Shown here: positions 22,841 to 29,509 of the stretch, piece after piece
Layout: each line of letters opens with the position of its first letter
How positions within the stretch are numbered: position 1 is the stretch's first letter
Assembly: GCA_002710785.1 (NCBI GenBank)
Contig: PAMC01000009.1
Location: 1 to 29,724 of the forward strand
DNA: 29,724 nucleotides
Reading direction: 5' to 3'
Origin: a bacterium
GTDB lineage: Bacteria; Patescibacteriota; Minisyncoccia; Phycocordibacterales; UBA918
The notes under the pieces: model-generated
What the model saw: the letters and a program-made list of their open reading frames with translations, nothing else
Told to the model about the DNA's origin: nothing
Databases searched by the model: none
Translations under genes and position numbers: made by a program

Positions 22841-22849
22841 ATAATACCA
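22841..22849 (-). promoter_or_regulatory. extended -10 promoter on the minus strand
   Basis: Read on the minus strand, TGG-TATTAT is formed by the complement of 22841-22849. The predicted start is near 22834, leading into the candidate non-coding RNA. No strong -35 is seen. Confidence 0.45.
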
Positions 22850-22888
22850 CTTATCTGCATACCGATACATAAATGACAAGAGATTGGC

Positions 22889-22897
22889 TGTGGATAA
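22889..22897 (-). other. perfect DnaA-box 9-mer in AT-rich sequence
   Basis: TGTGGATAA is the complement of the consensus DnaA box TTATCCACA. It is followed by an AT-rich run (22894-22920). A second, poor match (TTATCTGCA) lies at 22851-22859. One box alone does not define an origin, and dnaA or dnaN are not in the window. The rest of 22850-23002 holds a small hairpin (CCCTG-ATG-CAGGG, 22938-22950) framed by two GAATTC sites. Confidence 0.3.
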
Positions 22898-23002
22898 TAA
22901 TTAATGCAAAAAATTATTTACCAGTTCCAGGAATTCGCCCTGATGCAGGGGAGAATTCGGAACAAAGTTCACTATTTCGCTACGCTCTGTAGCTCACTTT
23001 TT

Positions 23003-23031
23003 TTGACGTTCACCACGAAAAAATATATACT
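23003..23031 (+). promoter_or_regulatory. promoter of grpE-dnaK-dnaJ
   Basis: TTGACG (23003-23008), exact 17-base spacer, TATACT (23026-23031). Transcription should start near 23038, leaving a leader of about 67 bases. No CIRCE element (TTAGCACTC-N9-GAGTGCTAA) is seen, so HrcA-type control is not supported. Confidence 0.75.
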
Positions 23032-23104
23032 GCAAGAGTACGGATGAAAGATAACGGACGAAACGTACACTGATATTAATTGATAGTAAGCTGACTGCGT
23101 ACCC

Positions 23105-23668
23105 ATGACACACGCTGATACGCACGAACCTGGTGAGGAGCTAACAGACGAAGAGGAGTTGGAGATTACCGATGAAGAAGGGCAAGCTGCCACCCAAAAA
23201 GACAAACTTAAGCAACTGCGCGAGCAGCTTAAAGCGGTTAATACCGAAAAACGCGAACTGCTTGAGGAAGTACAGCGCATCAAAGCTGACTTCTTAAACT
23301 CTAAAAAGCGTCTCGAGGAGCAACAGAAAGCCGCTCTGGCGCGCAGCGAAAACGCATTTGTTGCAGCCTTGCTGCCACTCGCCGACAGCTTTACCATGGC
23401 TATGAAGGATACGGCCGCCTGGGAAGCCACCGACGAGGCCTGGCGAAAAGGTGTTGAAGGTATTCATACGCAACTGGAGCGCATTTTAGCTGCACACAAC
23501 GTCTCAGCCATTAACCCGGTGAGCGAGAGTTTCGACCCAGAGCGACACGAAGCAGTTGGCACTACTGAGCATGAAAGCGAATCAGAGACAGTGGTTGATG
23601 TGGTGCAACTTGGATACGAACGTAATGGAACCATCTTACGACCCGCAAAAGTAGTTATAAGTTCTTGA
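23105..23668 (+). CDS. grpE: nucleotide exchange factor GrpE
   Basis: 187 residues. GrpE releases ADP from DnaK. An acidic, disordered N-terminus (about 1-30) leads to a long coiled coil (KLKQLREQLKAVNTEKRELLEEVQRIKADFLNSKKRLEE region, about 35-78). The globular beta-domain follows, with SFDPERHEAVGTTEHE and the C-terminal GYERNGTILRPAKVVIS, all typical. It is the first gene of the chaperone operon and lies 21 bases before dnaK. Confidence 0.96.
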   Translation: MTHADTHEPGEELTDEEELEITDEEGQAATQKDKLKQLREQLKAVNTEKRELLEEVQRIKADFLNSKKRLEEQQKAALARSENAFVAALLPLADSFTMAMKDTAAWEATDEAWRKGVEGIHTQLERILAAHNVSAINPVSESFDPERHEAVGTTEHESESETVVDVVQLGYERNGTILRPAKVVISS

Positions 23669-23689
23669 TTTATTTGAATTCAAATACAT

Positions 23690-25594
23690 ATGGCAAAGAT
23701 TTTAGGCATTGACTTGGGTACCACAAACTCCGCGATGGCGGTTATTGAGAGTGGTGAGCCAATTATTATTGAAAATGCGGAAGGTAACCGCACCACACCA
23801 TCGATTGTGGCTATTTCAAAGAAGGGAGAGCGTTTGGTGGGGCAAATTGCCAAACGTCAGGCTGTCACCAACCCAGAGAACACCATTTACGGTATTAAGC
23901 GCTTCATGGGGCACAATTTTAGTGACGCTGCTGTCCAAAAAGACAAAGAAGTGGTGCCGTACGAGGTTAAAGAGGGGAGCGATAAGGGGGTAATTGTGAA
24001 AATGGGTGATAAGGACTACCGCCCCGAGGAGGTCTCTGCCATGATCTTGAGTAAGCTCAAAGCCGATGCCGAAGCAAAGTTGGGTGAGACCATCACTGAA
24101 GCAGTGATTACCGTCCCAGCCTACTTTAACGATGCGCAGCGTAAAGCAACGCAAGATGCGGGTAAAATTGCTGGCCTGGAGGTCAAACGCATCATCAACG
24201 AGCCAACCGCGGCTGCCCTCAGCTACGGTTTTAACAAGAAAAAGGACGAGAAGATTGTCGTCTACGACTTTGGTGGTGGTACGTTTGACGTGACTGTACT
24301 CGAGGTAGGTGACGATGTGGTTGAAGTGCAAGCTACTGACGGCGACGCCCACATGGGTGGTCGCGACATCGATCAAGAGATCGTACGCTTTCTTATTGAT
24401 GAATTTAAGAAAGAAGAAGGTCTCGACCTAAGTAAAGACCCGCTCGCGTTGCAGCGTCTGGATGACGAGGCTGAGAAAGCTAAAAAGGAGCTCTCGAGCT
24501 CTGGCGAGACCGAGATTAACATTCCGTTTATCGCGAACGTCGACGGTACCCCGAAGAACCTTCTCATTACCTTGACGCGCGCTAAGCTCGAAGAGCTCGC
24601 TGCTGAATACGTCGACCGTTCGATTGAGATTACTAAACGAGCACTTGAGGCCTCCGGTCTCAAGAAGGGCGAAATCGATGAGATTGTGCTCGTTGGCGGA
24701 CAAACCCGTATGCCGAAAGTGCCCGAGGCGGTAAAAGAGCTTTTTGGTAAAGAGCCGAACAAGACCATTAACCCAGACGAGGTAGTGGCCCTTGGTGCAG
24801 CCATTCAGGCTGGTATCTTCCAGGGTGACGTGCAAGATATCACACTCGTAGACGTTATTCCGCTTTCACTCTCAATCGAGACTATGGGTGGTGTAGCGAC
24901 AAAACTAATCGAGAAGAACACGCACATTCCAACTAAGAAGTCACAAATTTTCTCCACTGCTGCTGACAACCAAACCTCAACCGAAATTAGTATCACCCAA
25001 GGTGAGCGCCCAATGGCAACCGACAATAAGTCGCTTGGTAAGTTTGTACTTGACGGTATTCCACCAGCACCGCGCGGTGTGCCGCAAATTGAGGTGACTT
25101 TCGACGTCGATAGCAACGGGGTCCTCAACGTAACTGCGCAAGATAAGTCGACCGGAAAAGAACAGTCAATTCGCATCGAAGCCAACTCAGGTCTCACCGA
25201 AGATGATATCGAGAAGATGAAAGCTGACGCTGAGACGCACGCTGACGAAGACAAAAAGAAGCAAGAGGTTATCGAAACCCGCAACCTGGCTGAGCAGATG
25301 ATCTACACGGCCGAGAAGGCGGTTAAAGATCATGCCGAAGCGGCTGGTAAGGAGGTAACTGAGGCGATTGAAGCCAAAGTAACAGCCCTTAAGGAAGTGA
25401 AGGATAAAGACGATGTTGACGCGATCAAAACCGCCACCGAAGCTCTCTCAACTGAGATGCAAAAAATTGGCGAAGTAATGCAAAAAGCTGCAGCTGACGC
25501 CAGCGCGGGAGAATCGGCTGGCGAGAGTACTGAGGAACCAGTACGCGACGCAGAAGTCACTGAAGAAGATAAAGGGGAAGAGAACAAAGACTAG
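23690..25594 (+). CDS. dnaK: Hsp70 chaperone DnaK
   Basis: 634 residues. The ATPase domain carries GIDLGTTNSAMAVI (5-18), AVITVPAYFNDAQRKATQDA, VYDFGGGTFDVTVLEVGD and IVLVGGQTRMPKV. The substrate-binding domain has DVIPLSLSIETMGG and GERPMATDNKSLGKF, followed by the helical lid and an acidic tail that ends EEDKGEENKD. Length and motifs are normal. It refolds proteins with DnaJ and GrpE encoded on either side. A long palindrome follows 13 bases after its stop codon. Confidence 0.98.
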   Translation: MAKILGIDLGTTNSAMAVIESGEPIIIENAEGNRTTPSIVAISKKGERLVGQIAKRQAVTNPENTIYGIKRFMGHNFSDAAVQKDKEVVPYEVKEGSDKGVIVKMGDKDYRPEEVSAMILSKLKADAEAKLGETITEAVITVPAYFNDAQRKATQDAGKIAGLEVKRIINEPTAAALSYGFNKKKDEKIVVYDFGGGTFDVTVLEVGDDVVEVQATDGDAHMGGRDIDQEIVRFLIDEFKKEEGLDLSKDPLALQRLDDEAEKAKKELSSSGETEINIPFIANVDGTPKNLLITLTRAKLEELAAEYVDRSIEITKRALEASGLKKGEIDEIVLVGGQTRMPKVPEAVKELFGKEPNKTINPDEVVALGAAIQAGIFQGDVQDITLVDVIPLSLSIETMGGVATKLIEKNTHIPTKKSQIFSTAADNQTSTEISITQGERPMATDNKSLGKFVLDGIPPAPRGVPQIEVTFDVDSNGVLNVTAQDKSTGKEQSIRIEANSGLTEDDIEKMKADAETHADEDKKKQEVIETRNLAEQMIYTAEKAVKDHAEAAGKEVTEAIEAKVTALKEVKDKDDVDAIKTATEALSTEMQKIGEVMQKAAADASAGESAGESTEEPVRDAEVTEEDKGEENKD

Positions 25595-25607
25595 TTCGAA
25601 ACTCTTA

Positions 25608-25643
25608 GAGTCGCTATGTATCATACATGATACATAGCGACTC
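25608..25643 (+). repeat. 17-bp perfect palindrome between dnaK and dnaJ
   Basis: GAGTCGCTATGTATCAT (25608-25624) and its exact complement ATGATACATAGCGACTC (25627-25643) are separated by only AC. CTCT (25602-25605) and AGAG (25647-25650) can extend the stem across a small internal loop. No T-run follows, so it is not a classical terminator. As RNA it would stabilise the dnaK 3' end or limit read-through into dnaJ; as DNA it could bind a dimeric protein. Confidence 0.8.
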
Positions 25644-25671
25644 ACTAGAGCATCGTAACGCTCACATACGT

Positions 25672-26757
25672 ATGGCACAAAGTAACGATTATTACAAAAC
25701 CCTCGGGCTCGAGAAAGGAGCTAACAAAGACGAAATTAAAAAGGCGTTTCGAAAGCTAGCCGCCAAGTACCACCCCGATAAAAAGACTGGCGACGAAGCC
25801 AAGTTTAAGGAAATTAGCGAAGCCTACGCCGTCTTAGGCGACGACAAGAAGCGTGCAGAGTACGACGCCTACGGCCACGCGTTTGCGGGCGCTGGCGGGC
25901 AGGGTGCCGGGTTTGGTGGTTTTGATTTTTCGGGCTTCCAGCAGGCTGCTGGCGGGCAAGGCTTTTCGTTTGACATTAACGACATTTTTGAGCAGTTTGG
26001 TGACGCATTTGGTGGCGGGGGCCGCACCCATCAGCGGCGCGGGCACGATATCTCAATCGATATCAATCTGCCATTTAAAGAAGCGGTGTTTGGTACCACC
26101 CGCACCGTTCGCCTAACAAAGCAGGGTCAGTGTGAACATTGTAACGGCACTGGCGCCAAAGAGGGGACTGAGCTTGAGAGCTGCGGCACCTGCAATGGTC
26201 AAGGTCGGGTTCGTGAGACTCGGCAGAGCATTATGGGCACCTTCCAGACGGTGAAGGTCTGTGATGTGTGTCAGGGTAGTGGACAGGTACCGAAAGAAAA
26301 GTGTGGCCACTGTGCTGGAGTGGGGGTGCGCCGAGCGGAGGAAGAGGTGGAGATTGCCATCCCAGCCGGCGTCCAAGACGGGGAGGTTATTCGCATGACC
26401 GGCCGCGGCGAGGCGATTCCTGGTGGGCAACCTGGCGACCTATACATCAAGCTCCACGTCGAGCGCGACCAACGAGTCAAACGAGAAGGAAACAACCTCG
26501 TTACCGACCTGCCAGTAAAGCTTACTGATGCGCTTTTAGGAAATGAGTACGCAGTCGAAACCCTCGATGGCGCAGTTACCATCAAAGTGCCAGCTGGTGT
26601 TCAGCACGGTGAACTTCTACGTATTAAAGGGAAAGGGGTGCCAACCGGCGAAACCAGCCGCGGCGACTTCTTGGTAAAAATTAGTATCGAAACACCTGCC
26701 AAACTAAGCCGTAAAGCAAAGAAGTTGATTGAGGAACTTAGAGGTGAGGGGATCTAA
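25672..26757 (+). CDS. dnaJ: Hsp40 co-chaperone DnaJ (type I)
   Basis: 361 residues from ATG 25672. J domain with KYHPDKKTGD (HPD present), a Gly/Phe-rich linker, and the zinc domain with four CxxCxGxG repeats (CEHCNGTG, CGTCNGQG, CDVCQGSG, CGHCAGVG). The C-terminal substrate-binding domains include IPAGVQDGEVIRMTGRGEA and DLYIKLHVERD. All type I features are kept. The frame is open back to ATG 25627, but that would put the start inside the palindrome and add 15 atypical residues. It is the last gene of the grpE-dnaK-dnaJ operon, 77 bases after dnaK, with the palindrome in the gap. Confidence 0.97.
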   Translation: MAQSNDYYKTLGLEKGANKDEIKKAFRKLAAKYHPDKKTGDEAKFKEISEAYAVLGDDKKRAEYDAYGHAFAGAGGQGAGFGGFDFSGFQQAAGGQGFSFDINDIFEQFGDAFGGGGRTHQRRGHDISIDINLPFKEAVFGTTRTVRLTKQGQCEHCNGTGAKEGTELESCGTCNGQGRVRETRQSIMGTFQTVKVCDVCQGSGQVPKEKCGHCAGVGVRRAEEEVEIAIPAGVQDGEVIRMTGRGEAIPGGQPGDLYIKLHVERDQRVKREGNNLVTDLPVKLTDALLGNEYAVETLDGAVTIKVPAGVQHGELLRIKGKGVPTGETSRGDFLVKISIETPAKLSRKAKKLIEELRGEGI

Positions 26758-26822
26758 ATTTACTAAGTCTCCCTCGATGATTTTATCCTCTGTTTGAATG
26801 CTCCATCGTTTTAGATGAGAGC

Positions 26823-26828
26823 TATAAT
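26823..26828 (+). promoter_or_regulatory. consensus -10 box, leaderless spacing
   Basis: TATAAT ends seven bases before ATG 26836. No TGn extension or clear -35 is seen. The 78-base gap after dnaJ holds no convincing terminator. Confidence 0.6.
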
Positions 26829-26835
26829 GTAATTT

Positions 26836-27315
26836 ATGGACAGCGCGACTATTCTCGGTGTACTGCAAGAATCAATGTTCGTCATCATTGTGTTTGCTGG
26901 GTTTTTAACCTACGCCATCATTCGCGGCCGCCACTCGCTCATTAACCTCATTATGGGGCTCTACTTTGCGCTTCTGATCTCGCTTGAGTTTCCGTACTAC
27001 GACACCATCCTTGGTGGTGCCAGTGCTGAGAGCGAAGCAGTGCTACGGATTGTTGTGTTTGGCGTCTTTACCGTGATCTCAACGGTTATTCTCGGCCGGC
27101 TCCTGCACCAGGGCGACTTCGATCGCGGCTTTACCGGCATCCACCGCAAAACCATCTACGCCATGGCGGCTACGGTACTCGTACTAACCTACAGCTTTCA
27201 CGCCCTGCCGGTTACCGAGCTCATCGATCCGGGTCCGATCCAGGCGCTGTTTGCCTCTGAAAGCAGTTTCTTCTTTTGGCTCTTTGTGCCGATCATCATC
27301 CTCTTTTTCCTCTAG
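26836..27315 (+). CDS. polytopic membrane protein, unknown function
   Basis: 159 residues with about five hydrophobic helices: near 10-28 (VLQESMFVIIVFAGFLTYAI), 34-52, 70-90 (RIVVFGVFTVISTVILG), 108-124 and 140-159 (FFFWLFVPIIILFF). The loop after helix 3 is charged (HQGDFDRGFTGIHRKT). No catalytic motif or known family signature is recognised. It ends at the end of its last helix. It has its own leaderless-type promoter and is followed by another membrane protein gene that also has one, so the two are not clearly an operon. Confidence 0.7.
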   Translation: MDSATILGVLQESMFVIIVFAGFLTYAIIRGRHSLINLIMGLYFALLISLEFPYYDTILGGASAESEAVLRIVVFGVFTVISTVILGRLLHQGDFDRGFTGIHRKTIYAMAATVLVLTYSFHALPVTELIDPGPIQALFASESSFFFWLFVPIIILFFL

Positions 27316-27340
27316 CTGTCCCGAGCGCGGTGAGCGCTGG

Positions 27341-27349
27341 TGCTACAAT
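27341..27349 (+). promoter_or_regulatory. extended -10 promoter, leaderless spacing
   Basis: TGC-TACAAT (27341-27349) ends seven bases before GTG 27357. The spacing decides the start: GTG would be the first codon of a leaderless mRNA. Confidence 0.6.
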
Positions 27350-27356
27350 GTAACAA

Positions 27357-28400
27357 GTGAAGGGAACACTGCTTAATTCGCACGTTCTCGTACCAGCATT
27401 TGTGTATTCTGGTATTTTCTTGGTGCTCGCTACCTGTCTATGGTTTGTGTTGCAGACCTCGCTCACCCCAGCTCCTTTTGGTGCGCTAGCGGTGTATGGA
27501 CTCTTAACAACCTTGGCGCTCGGGGTTGGTCTTATAAGCTGGCTTTTAGACGACACAGTCCACCAACGGTTTGTGCCGCGGCTGCACATACTAACGCTAT
27601 TTTTGGTGTGGGTGGGTGTACAGGTGTTCGCTGCGATCATCTCAGATGTCTCCGCTGCCTACTACTTGACGTTGCTCGAAGCGCCACTTCTCTTTCTGCT
27701 CCTCGTGTTTGTAGCCGGACGCATTCGCACCACGTTTGCACCACAACTGTCTGTGTGGTGGCTGAATGGCGCGGCTTTAGTGCTTGGGATGGGAGTCGTT
27801 TTGTTGGCGGCAGGCAACAGTAACTACGGGGCGGTTATCGGCGCAGGGACGGTTAGCTTTGTGTCCGGTGTAGGCTACACCATGATTATCGCAGCTGGGT
27901 TTGCGCTGGTTTTCTTAAGTGTGCTTCTAATACCGCTTGGTCGTCGCCACTACCCGACACACCCAACGCTAAGCACTGGCCCGCTTGTTTTTACACCAGC
28001 TGAGAAAGCTGAAGATCTTAATTTTATTGAGACGGTTGATCACCAAGTGCAGCAGCTGCGTCGTCGCGCTTTAAAGCGCGGTCAGTGGGTACGCTACCGC
28101 AACCACGTCCTGCACGGTCGGGGAGTTGTGAGCACCGAGCCAAAGTCGTGTATTAACGCTCTTGCGACCCTGCTGGAGTACGCGATGCACAAAAACCAAT
28201 CACGAGCCATCAACGTACAGCTCCTTGAGGACTCTCAGCACGATTACCTACACTGCAGCATCGACTACGTAGTAAATACCCACGCCAAAGCCGAATTTTC
28301 CACCTTCGCTGAGCACTGGCTCGAGCTCGGCGGCCACCTAAGTGTAGAGCGCAATGCACGGACGACTACGTTGGTCGTAAGTTTTCCGCTACAGTGGTAG
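27357..28400 (+). CDS. multi-pass membrane protein with degenerate histidine-kinase-like C-terminus
   Basis: 347 residues, GTG start. Residues 1-200 hold about six or seven membrane helices, like the sensor part of 7TM-type kinases. The cytoplasmic part (about 210-347) has a helix (NFIETVDHQVQQLRRRALKR) where a DHp would sit. Then SCINALATLLEYAMHKNQSRAINVQL lines up with the N-box region of HATPase_c, CSIDYVV with the G1 box (DxG), and the end LGGHLSVERNARTTTLVVSFPL with the final GG...G-T..F..LP strands. The N-box Asn, the G1 glycine and a clear phospho-acceptor His are missing. It therefore looks like a non-catalytic pseudokinase or scaffold; this is inference by motif alignment. No response regulator is adjacent. 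Confidence 0.6.
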   Translation: MKGTLLNSHVLVPAFVYSGIFLVLATCLWFVLQTSLTPAPFGALAVYGLLTTLALGVGLISWLLDDTVHQRFVPRLHILTLFLVWVGVQVFAAIISDVSAAYYLTLLEAPLLFLLLVFVAGRIRTTFAPQLSVWWLNGAALVLGMGVVLLAAGNSNYGAVIGAGTVSFVSGVGYTMIIAAGFALVFLSVLLIPLGRRHYPTHPTLSTGPLVFTPAEKAEDLNFIETVDHQVQQLRRRALKRGQWVRYRNHVLHGRGVVSTEPKSCINALATLLEYAMHKNQSRAINVQLLEDSQHDYLHCSIDYVVNTHAKAEFSTFAEHWLELGGHLSVERNARTTTLVVSFPLQW

Positions 28401-28417
28401 CTCATTACGGTGTAATT

Positions 28418-28426
28418 TGGTAGTAT
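28418..28426 (+). promoter_or_regulatory. extended -10 promoter upstream of the trpS leader
   Basis: TGG-TAGTAT (28418-28426) ends exactly seven bases before ATG 28434. Transcription should begin at the leader frame, leaving a leader of about 115 bases before trpS. Confidence 0.55.
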
Positions 28427-28433
28427 CACCCTC

Positions 28434-28496
28434 ATGAATCCCGTTAGAGACTGCGGTTACGGGATTGATCGGACTACACTATGTCGAATATATTAA
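28434..28496 (+). CDS. possible leaderless leader peptide upstream of trpS
   Basis: A 20-codon frame begins with ATG at the predicted transcription start and reads MNPVRDCGYGIDRTTLCRIY, then TAA. It is in the same phase as trpS. Its first codons are the left arm of the inverted repeat. It contains no tryptophan codon, so it is not a classical trp attenuator. It may be a translated leader or just the repeat read through. Confidence 0.3.
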   Translation: MNPVRDCGYGIDRTTLCRIY

Positions 28497-28549
28497 TAAC
28501 TTCTAAAACAGCGAGTGGCCTGAATGCCGCGACCTGTCTTTAACGGGAT
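28437..28549 (+). repeat. dispersed inverted-repeat element, copy upstream of trpS
   Basis: The left arm AATCCCGTTAGAGAC (28437-28451) can pair locally with ACGGGATT (28459-28466, 8 bp) or distally with GTCTTTAACGGGAT (28536-28549, 14 bp with one G-U). The distal arm ends inside the trpS start codon ATG 28548-28550. The two pairings exclude each other. Confidence 0.65.
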
Positions 28550-29489
28550 GAAACAGCGACTCTTAACCGGCTTACAATCGTCGGGTGCCCTACATATCGG
28601 TAACTACTTTGGTGTTCTTAAGCCATTTTTGGATATCTACCGCGACTACGAGAGTCATCTCATGGTGGCCGACTACCACGCTCTCACCAGCTTGCGCGAT
28701 CCAGAGGCGCTGCGCGCTAACATCTACAACGTGGTGCGCGACTACATGGCCGTGGGCGTCGACCCAAACGAGTGTGTAATTTTCCGTCAGTCAGATAACC
28801 AAGACCACACCGAGCTTGCTTGGGTATTCAACTGTATGGTAACGGTGCCGTTTTTAGAGCTCGCGCACGCCTATAAAGACAAGGTGGCTAAAGGCCTTGA
28901 GGCCAACGCTGGCCTCTTTACCTACCCAATGCTGCAAGCGGCCGACATTGCACTCTACGATATTGATGTTGTGCCGGTGGGCGAGGACCAGCGCCAGCAC
29001 CTCGAGTACACGCGCGAAGCGGTCGGCAAACTTAACCGAGCATACAACGCTGAGCTTCTTAAAGAACCCAAAGAAATGATCCTCGAAGGTGTCGGCGTGG
29101 TGCCTGGCACGGACGGCGAGAAAATGAGCAAGAGTCGTGGTAATACGATCCCACTTTTTGGTACTACCGAAGAAATTGAGCGGGCGGTCATGAGTATTTT
29201 GACTGACTCCAAAGGAGACCGCCCAGAACACGTGTACGCCATCCACCGACTGCTCAAGAGTGAGGAGGAGTTGGCGCCGATCTACGAAGCCAACAAAGGT
29301 CGCTACGGTGACCTCAAAAAGCAGCTCGTTGCTGATCTCGAAGCTTTTATTGCACCAATGCGCGAGAAGCGAGCGCAAATCACCGACGCGGACGTGCGTG
29401 ATGTGCTGACTGCCGGCGTTGAGAAAGCGAGAACAACATCACACGAAACCCTGAGCCGCGTCCGTACGGCTATTGGCATTAACTTATAA
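28548..29489 (+). CDS. trpS: tryptophanyl-tRNA synthetase
   Basis: 313 residues from ATG 28548. Class I enzyme charging tRNA-Trp. LLTGLQSSGALHIGNYFG carries the HIGH-type motif HIGN (16-19). FTYPMLQAADIALYDIDVVPVGEDQRQH is the Trp/ATP pocket region, and GEKMSKSRGN has KMSKS at 192-196. Length is normal. An upstream ATG (28524) would add eight residues encoded by the repeat arm; the family N-terminus fits 28548. No Shine-Dalgarno sequence is present. The overlapping repeat could control access to the start codon. Confidence 0.96.
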   Translation: MKQRLLTGLQSSGALHIGNYFGVLKPFLDIYRDYESHLMVADYHALTSLRDPEALRANIYNVVRDYMAVGVDPNECVIFRQSDNQDHTELAWVFNCMVTVPFLELAHAYKDKVAKGLEANAGLFTYPMLQAADIALYDIDVVPVGEDQRQHLEYTREAVGKLNRAYNAELLKEPKEMILEGVGVVPGTDGEKMSKSRGNTIPLFGTTEEIERAVMSILTDSKGDRPEHVYAIHRLLKSEEELAPIYEANKGRYGDLKKQLVADLEAFIAPMREKRAQITDADVRDVLTAGVEKARTTSHETLSRVRTAIGINL

Positions 29490-29508
29490 CGGTATAACGG
29501 TATAACGA
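29485..29508 (+). repeat. three tandem 8-base units at the trpS-aspS junction
   Basis: TATAACGG (29485-29492), TATAACGG (29493-29500) and TATAACGA (29501-29508) overlap the trpS stop codon and end one base before aspS ATG 29510. Each unit resembles a weak -10 box. Confidence 0.7.
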
Positions 29509-29509
29509 T

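Noticed and set aside
22873..22992. A 39-codon + strand frame (MTRDWLWIII...) in the gap before grpE
   Set aside because: No promoter or start signal at a suitable distance, it runs through the hairpin at 22938-22950 and the DnaA-like box, and no family is recognised. Kept only as a remote possibility.
22990..23104. CIRCE operator for HrcA control of the dnaK operon
   Set aside because: No TTAGCACTC/GAGTGCTAA-like repeat is present near the promoter or in the leader.
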